From UBA1181 sp045639525 (GTDB lineage: Bacteria; Bacteroidota; Bacteroidia; Bacteroidales; Paludibacteraceae), in the NCBI GenBank assembly GCA_045639525.1, contig JAZUDI010000028.1, positions 46,846 to 110,845 of the forward strand: a stretch of 64,000 nucleotides of DNA. Direction: 5' to 3'. A model generated the notes under the pieces. That model searched no databases. It was not told where the DNA came from and was given only the letters and a program-made list of their open reading frames with translations. Both the position numbers and the translations under genes were made by a program. Of this stretch, positions 37,827 to 46,376 are shown in pieces. Each line of letters begins with the position of its first letter. The first letter of the stretch is position 1.

Positions 37827-39569
37827 TTATCGAGATACTAGGACAACGAAATGCCTTCTGAAATGGATTCCAGCGGGATGAATCGCCTCCATCACCACCA
37901 CATAAGGAGCGACCGGCAACGCTTGTCCACTATCGGCGCACCCATTCCAGGAAAGTTCGCCCACCACGGAGAGAGGTGCCTCGTCGGCAATGGTCGCCAC
38001 AAGGATTCCTGTCAGGGTATAGACCTTCACACTCGCTTGGTAGCCCGCCTGATCCATCGTATAGTAGAGGTGCCAGCTTCCAGATTCATCAAGATAGGGA
38101 TAACAGATCTTCTCCGCGTCCAAAAGCACATCTTCATTGGCCATCATCGTTTGGTTCTCCCTACCCGGAGAGGCATAACCCGTGGCGGGAGAGGCCGACG
38201 TCCACTTGTCCTCCTCCAAAGAGACGCGTTCCAAGGAGACGCCCGTTCCCTTATTAGGCACCCCCTCCACATGAAATTCGGGAGAGTAAAAGACCTCCTC
38301 CACCAAGGTAGAATCCGAGAAGCGGTAGAGGGAGATCCAGCCTCCGGAATTAACCATCGCCGCCAACGAAGAGGTAACCAAGAATGACTCCTCTCCCGGA
38401 CAAGGGACAGCGCCACACACACCCTCCATCTTTTTGGTTAAAACTTTGTATTCGCCAGGGAAGAGAAGCGTACGCTTCGTGGTAAGGCGCTTGCCCACGA
38501 GAGGGGCCGCATCCGGTTTGCGGGTCGCAAAGGTGAAATCAGAGAGGTCCAACACCTTATTGGAGTGGTTGACCACCTCGACAAACTCACTCATCCCAGT
38601 CGCAGGCGCGAACATGATCTCCGTAAAGAGCACATCACCCTTTTCCGCGGGGAGAGGCAATCCGAAGACAATTGTCGTATCTATACTGTTTCCGGCGAAA
38701 TCCTTACAGTTAAAGAGGTTCACCTCATAGCGGGCACCCTCCACCAATGGCCCGTCCAGCGGGAAAACGAGGGATCGGCTCTTCGCATCGAAAGTCGGGG
38801 CACCGTCAAACAAGGAAGGCGCATTATACGACATTTCGCTGATATTCAGCAATTCGGAGAATTGGCAGACGAAAGTAGAATCGGTATAGGAGTAGCCCAA
38901 CAAGGAGGGTGGCAGATCATCCGGCGCCGCCTCACCCGTCACCACCCAATCGTCGAAGTGGAAATCGCCAGCCTTCGCTTTGGGGTATTTGCAATAGAGA
39001 CCGGAATAGAACGACTGCGTGGCCGTAAGGTCGGTCACGGCGCAATCCTCTTTGAACGAGCGCTCACCATCCAATTTAGAATAGACTTTCCACACGCCTT
39101 TCGCCGTACGTTTCACCTTCAAATCGACGTGTAGGGACTTGGCTCCCTCCGGCGCCACAAGTCGCATCGTATCACTTTTCGCCAAGGTGGATACCGTCCC
39201 CGAAGGCTTTTGATAGCAGAGGGTAATCATCCGTTTCGCATCTCCGACACGCAAAAAATAACCACTACCGCCCCGCTCCGGAGAGGGAGAATCAAAGGCA
39301 AGATAGTAACGGGCGAAACAGGAGCCATTGGGTTCCGGCATCTCAATCGACAACTTCCACTCCGCCCCATCAATCGCTTGGGAAGGTGAGAATAGATAAC
39401 TCTCTCCTGCCACCGTATTGGAGGAGTTCAGCCTTCCATCCGCAACTTCGAACGCCTCATAAGCACCTTCACAAGAGGCAGGCAACTCATCGCCCGAAAA
39501 ATCAACACTCAACTGGGAAATGGCCAAGGTTGGGCTCATTAAAGCCACAGCAAACAAAATTTTTCTCAT
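37827..39569 (-). CDS. Exported lamin-tail-domain protein
   Basis: A 580-residue protein with signal peptide MRKILFAVALMSPTLAISQ. The N-terminal 220 residues look like a jellyroll/LamG-type binding region (FARYYLAFDSPSPERGGSGY). An Ig-like region precedes a lamin-tail domain at about residues 310-430 (DVLFTEIMFAPATGMSEFVE, then VVNHSNKVLDLSDF). The C-terminus resembles a FlgD/Ig-type module (VKVYTLTGILVATI). Lamin-tail domains in exported bacterial proteins often go with nucleases or adhesins, but no nuclease is visible here. The protein is likely surface-bound; its function is unknown. Confidence 0.82.
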   Translation of the reverse strand: MRKILFAVALMSPTLAISQLSVDFSGDELPASCEGAYEAFEVADGRLNSSNTVAGESYLFSPSQAIDGAEWKLSIEMPEPNGSCFARYYLAFDSPSPERGGSGYFLRVGDAKRMITLCYQKPSGTVSTLAKSDTMRLVAPEGAKSLHVDLKVKRTAKGVWKVYSKLDGERSFKEDCAVTDLTATQSFYSGLYCKYPKAKAGDFHFDDWVVTGEAAPDDLPPSLLGYSYTDSTFVCQFSELLNISEMSYNAPSLFDGAPTFDAKSRSLVFPLDGPLVEGARYEVNLFNCKDFAGNSIDTTIVFGLPLPAEKGDVLFTEIMFAPATGMSEFVEVVNHSNKVLDLSDFTFATRKPDAAPLVGKRLTTKRTLLFPGEYKVLTKKMEGVCGAVPCPGEESFLVTSSLAAMVNSGGWISLYRFSDSTLVEEVFYSPEFHVEGVPNKGTGVSLERVSLEEDKWTSASPATGYASPGRENQTMMANEDVLLDAEKICYPYLDESGSWHLYYTMDQAGYQASVKVYTLTGILVATIADEAPLSVVGELSWNGCADSGQALPVAPYVVVMEAIHPAGIHFRRHFVVLVSR

Positions 39570-39618
39570 TGTTCATTAATTTTACAAAATTATTATTACA
39601 AGTAAACCGCAAACAAAT

Positions 39619-39626
39619 TATCTTTG
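39619..39626 (+). promoter_or_regulatory. -7 box of asd
   Basis: TATCTTTG agrees with TAnnTTTG. Transcription would start near 39633 and give a leader of about 87 bases. The -33 part is not clear. Confidence 0.6.
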
Positions 39627-39670
39627 CACAAATTATGTGCATAGGTCAATGGCAAACGTCATGACGGGTG

Positions 39671-39678
39671 CAAAGATA
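39671..39678 (-). promoter_or_regulatory. -7 box of the lamin-tail gene
   Basis: TATCTTTG on the minus strand would start transcription near 39664, about 95 bases before the ATG at 39569. It is the mirror image of the asd box, so the two transcripts would overlap. Confidence 0.55.
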
Positions 39679-39719
39679 ATATTTATGTAATAATTACACA
39701 AAATAAATACCAAAAAAAA

Positions 39720-40730
39720 ATGAGAGTAGCAATTGTAGGAACAAGCGGCGCAGTAGGACAAGAATTTCTCCGCGTATTGGCTGAGCGTAATTTTCCGCTC
39801 GATGACTTAGTACTTTTCGGATCAGCAAGAAGTGCAGGAACCACATACGAGTTCAAGGGTAAGAAATACACCGTCAAGGAGTTGAAGCACAACGATGATT
39901 TCAAGGGCGTTGACATCGCTTTCACCTCTGCTGGAGCAGGCATTTCTAAGGAATTTGCAGCGGACATCACTAAATTCGGTGCCGTAATGATCGATAACTC
40001 AAGCGCATTCCGTATGGACAACGATGTACCTTTGGTTGTGCCTGAGTGCAACGCAGCGGATGCTTTGAACCGCCCACGCGGCATCATCGCCAATCCAAAC
40101 TGCACCACCATCATGATGGTAGTAGCTTTGCAACCATTGGAGCAAATCAGCCACATCAAGCGTATCCACGTTTCCAGCTACCAAGCTGCCAGCGGTGCGG
40201 GTGCAGCTGCCATGGCTGAGTTGGAGCAACAATACAGAGAGGTATTGGATGGCAAGCCTGCGACTGTCAACAAGTTCGCTTACCAATTGGCATACAACGT
40301 AATTCCTCAAATCGACGTCTTCACTGACAACGGTTACACCAAGGAGGAGATGAAGATGTTCAACGAGACCAAGAAGATTATGCACAGCGACGTGAATTGT
40401 TCAGCAATGTGCGTTCGTGTACCTTCTCTTCGTTCACACTCCGAGTCTATTTGGATCGAGACTGAGAAGCCAATCAGCGTTGAAGAGGCTCGCGCGGCAT
40501 TCGCGAAGGGCGAAGGTCTCCAATTAATGGATGAGCCAGAGAACAAGAAGTATCCTATGCCACTCTTCTTGGCTGGCAAGGACGATGTTTACGTAGGTCG
40601 TGTCCGCAAGGATTTGGCTAACGAGAATGGTTTGACATTCTGGATCGTTGGCGACCAAATCAAGAAGGGTGCCGCTTTGAACGCTGTTCAAATTGCAGAG
40701 TACTTGATCAAGGTTGGAAACGTGAAGTAA
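39720..40730 (+). CDS. asd: Aspartate-semialdehyde dehydrogenase
   Basis: A 336-residue NADPH-dependent enzyme that reduces aspartyl phosphate to the semialdehyde, the branch point for lysine/diaminopimelate, threonine and methionine. The nucleotide-binding start VAIVGTSGAVGQEFLRVL is clear. The catalytic cysteine is C128 (NPNCTTIMM), and the acid-base histidine is H240 in RSHSES. Length and motifs fit the short bacterial form. It has its own -7 box, a single-gene layout and a strong terminator. It supplies diaminopimelate for the cell wall. Confidence 0.98.
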   Translation: MRVAIVGTSGAVGQEFLRVLAERNFPLDDLVLFGSARSAGTTYEFKGKKYTVKELKHNDDFKGVDIAFTSAGAGISKEFAADITKFGAVMIDNSSAFRMDNDVPLVVPECNAADALNRPRGIIANPNCTTIMMVVALQPLEQISHIKRIHVSSYQAASGAGAAAMAELEQQYREVLDGKPATVNKFAYQLAYNVIPQIDVFTDNGYTKEEMKMFNETKKIMHSDVNCSAMCVRVPSLRSHSESIWIETEKPISVEEARAAFAKGEGLQLMDEPENKKYPMPLFLAGKDDVYVGRVRKDLANENGLTFWIVGDQIKKGAALNAVQIAEYLIKVGNVK

Positions 40731-40752
40731 TTCACACATCCCGATAAAACAG

Positions 40753-40783
40753 AAAAGCGTGGGCAAATGTCCACGCTTTTTTT
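40753..40783 (+). terminator. Terminator of asd
   Basis: AAAAGCGTGG (40753-40762) and CCACGCTTTT (40771-40780) form a ten-pair stem that runs into seven T (40777-40783). The reverse strand also has some T after the stem, so it may serve the converging LRR gene. Confidence 0.92.
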
Positions 40784-40802
40784 GTAGCCTCAACTCATAC
40801 CT

Positions 40803-40836
40803 TGCCAAATCTACACTTTTTATCATAGATTTGGCA
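40803..40836. repeat. Hairpin between asd and the LRR gene
   Basis: TGCCAAATCTA (40803-40813) and TAGATTTGGCA (40826-40836) are perfect complements. No T-run follows on either strand. It lies 11 bases after the end of the LRR gene. Confidence 0.55.
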
Positions 40837-40847
40837 GAGCATAACCA

Positions 40848-43800
40848 TCAACCCTTCACATATTTCTCCAACTCCTCATACAACTCCTTGCTGTAACGCC
40901 TCACCCGCAACTCCAATCGAGAGAATGGATAGGTGAAACGGGTATGCACCTCTGTGCTTAATATTTCCTTCGCCACACTCTTTTTCAGCCACCCCTTCGC
41001 CATCAAGAAACGAAGGCCAGAATCCCGCATACTCCACACGAACATCTTATCGATGGCTAATTTATTACCGAACTTATGGACAAGTCCATCCAATAGATAC
41101 TCATGCTCTATACCGCTGGTGCTCCACATATGCCCCAACGCCTGAACATACACATACGGGAAAAGAACAATATGAAGGATAATATTGACTACCCATAAAA
41201 TAGTCGTCCACACATAAAGAAGCATACGACGCAGTGGAGAGTATCCACGGTTCAATTTACGAATCATCCTTTCATTACGTTTCGTCACCTTCTCGCCATA
41301 ATCGAAGCCCAACTCCAAACCTCGGCAAAAATCGTTCAACAACTTGAAACGCACCTCATAATCATCCGACTGACGAATATCCCCTCGCCACAAAAGCGTC
41401 TGTTGGATAGGCAAATCCTTCACGTTGCTAAAATAGTTCTGGGAGGCCGAACGATCGATCCATATCTCCTCATTCTCCACAATCACAGCCATCTCTTCGC
41501 TCTCAACAGGATCATATTTGCCCATATATTCATCACTCAATCGATGATTGGACGCATCCGTCAGATTACCGAAACTAACGACACTCTTCGGCAATCGGAC
41601 CTCTCGTATGGCACAATCCTCAAAAGCGCCATCCCACACAAACTCCACTGTATCAGGAATATGGACTTCCTTCAAGGAATGGCACCCTCGGAAAGCACAC
41701 GCAGGAATAACCGCCACAGAAGCGGGCCAATCAATGGATTGGAAAGCACACCCCTCAAAGACTGACGAACTGATCTTCTTCAATTCTCTCGGAAAGTTGA
41801 TCTTCTCCAACTGGGAACATCCACAGAAAACCGACACCGCAATACTACGCAAACTATCCGGCAGTCGCACCTCCCTGATTTCCTTATGATCTAAAAATGC
41901 TTTCGGACCAATGGCATGCACCCCATCGGGAATCTCCACCACCTCGGATAGTTCACATTTCACCTCCATTAGCGTACCAAAACGGATGGTGAAACGTTCA
42001 TCCTCCACCGTCTCCACGCCCATCAGCGGACAATCTTCGAACATCTTAGGATCAATCGGGAAACAATCCGTTTGAAAGGATCGAAGTCTGAAACAATCAT
42101 CAAATACACCATAACCGACCGAATTCGGATCACAATCAGCGACCACCTCCACCAACCGCTCGCAACCACAAAAAGCACGATCTCCGATATGTTCCACCGA
42201 AGAAGGGAGAGTCAACCGTTCAATCTTCGTACCTCGAAAGGCTTCAGATTCTATGAGACTCAGACCATCAGGCAATTCCACCACATTCAATCCATTATTA
42301 TATTCAAAGGCATTTGAGGAGATAGTCTTTAAGTTTTTAGGGAAATTTATATTCCGGACACCCGAGTGGGAAAAGGCTTCATGTCCAATCTCCTCAAGGC
42401 TATCGGGCAGATGCACAGTCCGAAGATTCCAACAAGCGCAAAAAGCGCGGTCTCCAATTCTTTTCACCCCTTCGGGGATAGTCACTTCCACAATATCAGG
42501 TCTGTGATAATAGGCTTCACTTGCCACCTTATCACCAACACACTTCGCCGTAATAGCGGTAGGGAACCACTCATAAAAATCACCGCCACTATCAAACACA
42601 CCCTTGTAGAGTTTGACATGGTCGGAGATAACCGGTCGCTCTAAATTGGGACACCCCTTGAAAGCGTAATCCCCGATCCATTCCAAGGATTGAGGCAAGG
42701 CCACCCTCTTCAAAGAGACACAATAACGGAAAGCGTCAAAGCCGATTCCAGTCACCCCCTCCGGTATCACAATCACCTCCAAGGAGCGGCACCCGGAAAA
42801 AGCATACGGTTTCAACTCTTTCAATGTAGAAGGTAGCGTCACCCTTTTCAAATTAATGCACTCCTCAAAAGCGTGGCGTTCAATAGATTCCACGCCATCC
42901 TCAATGACAACCTCCGTGACGTCATAGTTATCCTTGAAGGCCGCCTCAGCGATATGTTTCGCACCCGAGATCCGCACACTTCCCTTGCAGAAGGTTCCAT
43001 CGGAGATATATTCGCCAATTACCAAAGGCTGATTATCCTCCTCCTGGGCACGTTGCCATGGCGTATTACCAAAGGGCTGTTCTCCTACCCAAACATCTCC
43101 CAGTGGAGGTAGTTTCACCTCCTCCAAGGAGACGCAATCATAGAAGATATGATCCAAGACATACATCTGCCCTTGTGGAATGCTTACTTTTTTCAAGGAA
43201 GTACACCCTTCAAATGCGGATGGAGAGATCAGTTTCACCGTATCAGGAATCATTACAGAGGTGATCTCCGTACAATTCAGGAAGGCACTGTTGCATATCT
43301 GCACCAACCCCTCAGGCAAGACGACGTCCCCCTTCGCGGTTCTACCATCCACGAGACAGTCATCAATCACCACCAACGGATTTCGCTTCCTTGCCTCCAA
43401 CAGGTATGGGGTATCCAAGAAAACATCTTTTTCAAAGGGGGCGAAATGGAGGCCATCCGTCTCCACGGTAGCGAGGCTTTCGCAACCCTGGAAAGTTTCC
43501 GTTTCTATCACCTCAATGTTATCCAATATCTTGACGCTCCGCAACGAATTACAATAGGCGAAGGCTCTCTTCTCTATCTTTTTCAAGGAGGTAGGGAATT
43601 CAATGGTCTCCAAATTCTTACAATATTTGAACGCATTCTCGCCTATCGTCTTCAAACCAGCGCCGAACTTCACCCGTTTCAATTTTTCACATTGCTCACA
43701 ACAATCCTCAGGGATCTCCTCCAAACCATCCGGGAAGCGTATATCCTGAAGCCGAGAACAATACCCGAAGGCCTCTTTGCCTAAGGTTTTCAAGGAGGCG

Positions 43801-44018
43801 GGCAAATCCACCCACTTCAATTGGCGACAACCTCGAAAGGCCTCCCTGCCAATCTCCTCCACTCCTTCGGGGAAACGGATCGCTTCAAAATCCTCACGAC
43901 ATAAAAAACCATTCTCCGGGATAACACGGACCCCTTCATCAATGATCAAACATTTATTTTCTATCTTATAATGTCCCTCCATATTCTCCGGAGAAAGGCC
44001 ACCTACCTTCTCTTCCAT
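40848..44018 (-). CDS. BspA-like leucine-rich repeat protein with C-terminal membrane segment (copy 1)
   Basis: A 1,056-residue protein. More than twenty repeats of the BspA/TpLRR type (IG..AF..C..L..V.LP.SL) fill about residues 20-830. They are broken by short sections holding a VI.......G spacer. No signal peptide is visible; the N-terminus is acidic (MEEKVGGLSPENMEGHYKIE). A linker with WRGDIRQSDDYEVRFKLLND leads to one long hydrophobic stretch at about 928-955 and a basic tail of 100 residues. The placement is thus cytoplasmic repeats on the inner membrane, or export by an unknown way. It is a paralogue of the gene at 47522-50566 in the same orientation. Its function is unknown. Confidence 0.88.
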   Translation of the reverse strand: MEEKVGGLSPENMEGHYKIENKCLIIDEGVRVIPENGFLCREDFEAIRFPEGVEEIGREAFRGCRQLKWVDLPASLKTLGKEAFGYCSRLQDIRFPDGLEEIPEDCCEQCEKLKRVKFGAGLKTIGENAFKYCKNLETIEFPTSLKKIEKRAFAYCNSLRSVKILDNIEVIETETFQGCESLATVETDGLHFAPFEKDVFLDTPYLLEARKRNPLVVIDDCLVDGRTAKGDVVLPEGLVQICNSAFLNCTEITSVMIPDTVKLISPSAFEGCTSLKKVSIPQGQMYVLDHIFYDCVSLEEVKLPPLGDVWVGEQPFGNTPWQRAQEEDNQPLVIGEYISDGTFCKGSVRISGAKHIAEAAFKDNYDVTEVVIEDGVESIERHAFEECINLKRVTLPSTLKELKPYAFSGCRSLEVIVIPEGVTGIGFDAFRYCVSLKRVALPQSLEWIGDYAFKGCPNLERPVISDHVKLYKGVFDSGGDFYEWFPTAITAKCVGDKVASEAYYHRPDIVEVTIPEGVKRIGDRAFCACWNLRTVHLPDSLEEIGHEAFSHSGVRNINFPKNLKTISSNAFEYNNGLNVVELPDGLSLIESEAFRGTKIERLTLPSSVEHIGDRAFCGCERLVEVVADCDPNSVGYGVFDDCFRLRSFQTDCFPIDPKMFEDCPLMGVETVEDERFTIRFGTLMEVKCELSEVVEIPDGVHAIGPKAFLDHKEIREVRLPDSLRSIAVSVFCGCSQLEKINFPRELKKISSSVFEGCAFQSIDWPASVAVIPACAFRGCHSLKEVHIPDTVEFVWDGAFEDCAIREVRLPKSVVSFGNLTDASNHRLSDEYMGKYDPVESEEMAVIVENEEIWIDRSASQNYFSNVKDLPIQQTLLWRGDIRQSDDYEVRFKLLNDFCRGLELGFDYGEKVTKRNERMIRKLNRGYSPLRRMLLYVWTTILWVVNIILHIVLFPYVYVQALGHMWSTSGIEHEYLLDGLVHKFGNKLAIDKMFVWSMRDSGLRFLMAKGWLKKSVAKEILSTEVHTRFTYPFSRLELRVRRYSKELYEELEKYVKG

Positions 44019-44077
44019 AAGCGTTGAATTATGATTTCACACAATCAGAAAGCAACTTACTTTCCTAAACAGTTAAA

Positions 44078-44085
44078 CAAATGTA
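44078..44085 (-). promoter_or_regulatory. -7 box of LRR copy 1
   Basis: TACATTTG on the minus strand is a perfect TAnnTTTG match about 60 bases before the ATG. A TTG 17 bases further up is somewhat too close for the usual -33 part. Confidence 0.5.
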
Positions 44086-44149
44086 GAAATAAAAATGAAA
44101 GGCAATGCGTATTTAATAACATTTATCGCGAAAAGGGACCACCTAAGTT

Positions 44150-44323
44150 CAAATTAGAAGTGCAAATACAAATGCAAAAATCAGGCAGTATATCCCTAAA
44201 GGAGTTGGCTTTGACGATTTCTCTGATGAGTTTATTAAGTCCGTTCAGTATAAACTGAATCGTCGCCCCAGAGAAAAATTGGATTTTTCTTCCCCTTCAA
44301 AAGTGTTCTTTAATTTATTATGA
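44150..44323 (+). pseudogene. C-terminal remnant of an IS30-family transposase
   Basis: Read on the plus strand in the frame that ends with TGA at 44321-44323, this stretch gives the last 57 residues of a transposase. It includes ANTNAKIRQYIPKG, a DDFSDEF block and YKLNRRPREKL, ending FSSPSKVFFNLL. The NTN..IRQYIPKG and KLNRRPR motifs are hallmarks of IS30 enzymes. The frame is closed upstream by a TAA, and the rest of the gene is missing. The element is therefore a dead fragment at the edge of the island. Its old end should lie within the next 30 bases. Confidence 0.85.
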
Positions 44324-44355
44324 TATTTTTGCACTTGGCATTTGAATGTACGTAA

Positions 44356-45156
44356 ATGAAAAAAATAGTACAAATTTCAGGTAATTGGAGTAAATATCAG
44401 GTTGATGCTTTACAAAAATATGGTCTAATGACAGATGTGGGATGTAATACAATTTATGTCGAAGAAGAAACATTGGACAAAAATATATTACGATTGATTA
44501 CAGAATGGAAAGTACTGATCGCAAGAGCTGTAGAGTTTGAAAAAAAAGAGATTCTCGATTCAGCATATTGTCTGATAGACCAATGTAGGGAATTTGGCTA
44601 TCCAATGCCAGACAACGATTTTGGATACAAAGAATTGACATATTCAATTACTAATGAGTATTGTAAAAAATGTGACATCGGCAAACATCAAAAGGACGAC
44701 TTCCGAATAAAGAAATTACCTAAAGCAAAATTCTGGTCTTTGGGGTGGGTTTATGATGAATTTTTTGTTGAAAAGACAATATATGAAGATGTGTTTCGAC
44801 CTTTTGGTGTGGCTTGCAGAAGTGTAAGGAATTATAAAAAGGATACTGTGATAGACTCAATCGTACAACTCGTGATTCCTGATACTGAACAGTCATTGGA
44901 TCTAAGCGAATATAAATATGAGATTTGTCCAATATGTGGAAAGCGAAAATACCATCCGTTAATCAAAGGATTTTTTCCTCTTCAAGAAAATCCGACATTG
45001 CATATGTATAAAAGTAAAGAATATTTCGGTTCAGGAGCAAGTGCATCAAAAAAAGTGTTTGTATCTGCTCAGCTGCGAGATAAAATGTTGGAGTATAAAT
45101 TGATAAAATTGAATTGGTTTGTGCCATGTAAAGATTTAACATACAACAAATTATAG
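44356..45156 (+). CDS. Uncharacterised cysteine-pair protein, possibly immunity type
   Basis: A 266-residue soluble protein without signal peptide or membrane helix. It carries two CxxC pairs, YCKKCDIGK near residue 98 and CPICGKRKYHP near residue 195, which could bind zinc. The C-terminal part (KEYFGSGASASKKVFVSAQL) resembles what I remember of immunity proteins of polymorphic toxin systems (Imm43/DUF1629-like). I cannot prove it. No toxin gene is visible beside it. The gene is AT-rich and starts only 32 bases after the IS30 remnant, whose edge offers a TATTTTTG box (44324-44331). Its last codons lie in the first copy of a 35-base direct repeat. Confidence 0.75.
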   Translation: MKKIVQISGNWSKYQVDALQKYGLMTDVGCNTIYVEEETLDKNILRLITEWKVLIARAVEFEKKEILDSAYCLIDQCREFGYPMPDNDFGYKELTYSITNEYCKKCDIGKHQKDDFRIKKLPKAKFWSLGWVYDEFFVEKTIYEDVFRPFGVACRSVRNYKKDTVIDSIVQLVIPDTEQSLDLSEYKYEICPICGKRKYHPLIKGFFPLQENPTLHMYKSKEYFGSGASASKKVFVSAQLRDKMLEYKLIKLNWFVPCKDLTYNKL

Positions 45157-45167
45157 GACTTTAAAAC
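45133..45167 (+). repeat. 35-base direct repeat, copy 1
   Basis: It spans the last codons (DLTYNKL and stop) of the upstream gene and the bases after it. It matches 46107-46141 with one mismatch. See the finding on cassette turnover. Confidence 0.9.
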
Positions 45168-45265
45168 TGAAATTTGATCCTAACATAAATTTAGAATTAA
45201 CTAATAATTCAAAAGCAATTGTTTATGTGGATGGTAATTTAATTCAAACATATATTTATAACTAA
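45140..45265 (+). pseudogene. Orphan C-terminal reading frame without start
   Basis: After the end of the previous gene an open frame of 41 codons lacks any start and ends with TAA at 45263-45265. The second part (NLELTNNSKAIVYVDGNLIQ) reads like a true protein end. It may be the 3' tail left from a gene lost by recombination at the 35-base repeat. Chance cannot be excluded in such AT-rich DNA. Confidence 0.35.
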
Positions 45266-45276
45266 AAAAAACATAT

Positions 45277-46083
45277 ATGGGAGGAGCAACTAAAATAAGC
45301 AATGCCTTTTCTAAGGATGTATTTTCGAACATAAACAATATCTGTGTTGTGATTAATGGGGTGGAATATAGCTCTATTGCAAAATCTTATGCAACTAATC
45401 AAACATATGTATATGTAGATGATAAACGTTTAGAAAAATTAAGTATATATGGCAAGACAAGCCAAAAAATATTTTATCAAATATTAAAGGAATGTGCTTT
45501 TATAAACGCAATCACATCTGTTTGTATTGATGACCAGATAGTTTTTGATTTATCTTTTCAGGAATATCAAAGATTACTTATGAAAATACTTGACAGAAAT
45601 GATTTGTCTGAAGATCAAAGATATATTGCATATTGGATTAGTCCAATTCACGTAATCAAAAAGTCTGAAGTGGAATGTTTATATCGTTATCAGACTTCTG
45701 TTGTGTTAAATGGTGTTGAGGTTTATAGTTGGTATGATGGTGGGGATAAAGATGCTTATCCTTTTCCTTCGATTGATTATATGCCTAATTATATATTGGT
45801 TGATTATGATGAATCTCAAAAAGTAGATTCCATTCCTTCAAGTGAGGTTATCCATAAACAAGCAGGAAATCCACATGATCTTTTCTTTTCATTTAATTGT
45901 TTCCCGAAAAAATATCTAGATAGGATAATTTTGCGTCGTAGATATATGGATTCTTCTAATTTTGAAAATGATTACCTTGGCGAATTTACAGGTCAATATA
46001 ATTGTTGGACATTGGATTTAAGTAATCCGAATTCAAAAGTGCTTGAATTTATGAAAGTTCTTGGAGTTATTAAACCGTTATAA
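45277..46083 (+). CDS. Uncharacterised island protein
   Basis: A 268-residue soluble protein, beginning MGGATKISNAFSKDVFSNIN, that I do not recognise. It has no signal peptide, membrane helix or known motif. The middle is rich in tyrosine and acidic residues (YSWYDGGDKDAYPFPSIDY). The base composition is much more AT-rich than the neighbouring core genes, pointing to a foreign origin. It is followed by the second copy of the 35-base repeat. By position it may be another immunity-type gene, which is inference from context only. Confidence 0.7.
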   Translation: MGGATKISNAFSKDVFSNINNICVVINGVEYSSIAKSYATNQTYVYVDDKRLEKLSIYGKTSQKIFYQILKECAFINAITSVCIDDQIVFDLSFQEYQRLLMKILDRNDLSEDQRYIAYWISPIHVIKKSEVECLYRYQTSVVLNGVEVYSWYDGGDKDAYPFPSIDYMPNYILVDYDESQKVDSIPSSEVIHKQAGNPHDLFFSFNCFPKKYLDRIILRRRYMDSSNFENDYLGEFTGQYNCWTLDLSNPNSKVLEFMKVLGVIKPL

Positions 46084-46106
46084 CAGAAAGTAGTTGATGA
46101 CTATTT

Positions 46107-46141
46107 GATTTAACATACAAGAAATTATAGGACTTTAAAAC
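46107..46141 (+). repeat. 35-base direct repeat, copy 2
   Basis: It matches 45133-45167 except for one base. It would encode the same tail (DLTYKKL and stop), but is out of any gene here. This means the end of a gene related to the one at 44356 once stood here or was copied. Confidence 0.9.
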
Positions 46142-46163
46142 CACATTCCAATAAAATAAAATT

Positions 46164-46355
46164 ATGAATTTTTGTTTTGATGACTTGTACTCGTATCGTT
46201 TTATGTATGACAGTGATAACGATGAAATTGAAATTTCATTTGATAGCTATTATTCAAAAGATGAGAAGATTTTTATTGAAAAAAAATGCACTTTAATCAT
46301 TGAAGGTTGGACTGTTGCGAAAGGAAAACTATCACTGACCCGTGATTGGGTCTAA
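46164..46355 (+). CDS. Short acidic island protein, perhaps truncated
   Basis: A 63-residue product (MNFCFDDLYSYRFMYDSDND, then EIEISFDSYYSKDEK). The pattern of an acidic beta-rich start and a C-terminal LIIEGWTVAKGKL stretch looks like the first half of small immunity-type proteins of about 110-130 residues, so a truncation by an early stop is possible. The gene is AT-rich, has no export signal, and stands 22 bases after the second direct repeat and 21 bases before the next gene. Confidence 0.55.
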   Translation: MNFCFDDLYSYRFMYDSDNDEIEISFDSYYSKDEKIFIEKKCTLIIEGWTVAKGKLSLTRDWV

Positions 46356-46376
46356 CAACAACTAAAACTATTTTAT

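Larger units (their letters stand above)
39617..39680. repeat. 13-base inverted repeat carrying two facing -7 boxes
   Basis: ATTATCTTTGCAC (39617-39629) and GTGCAAAGATAAT (39668-39680) are perfect complements with 38 bases between them. Each arm contains a TATCTTTG box, one on each strand. Confidence 0.85.

Noticed and set aside
44031..44258. Open frame of 75 codons between the LRR gene and the island
   Set aside because: It overlaps the IS30 remnant in another frame and shows no protein-like pattern.
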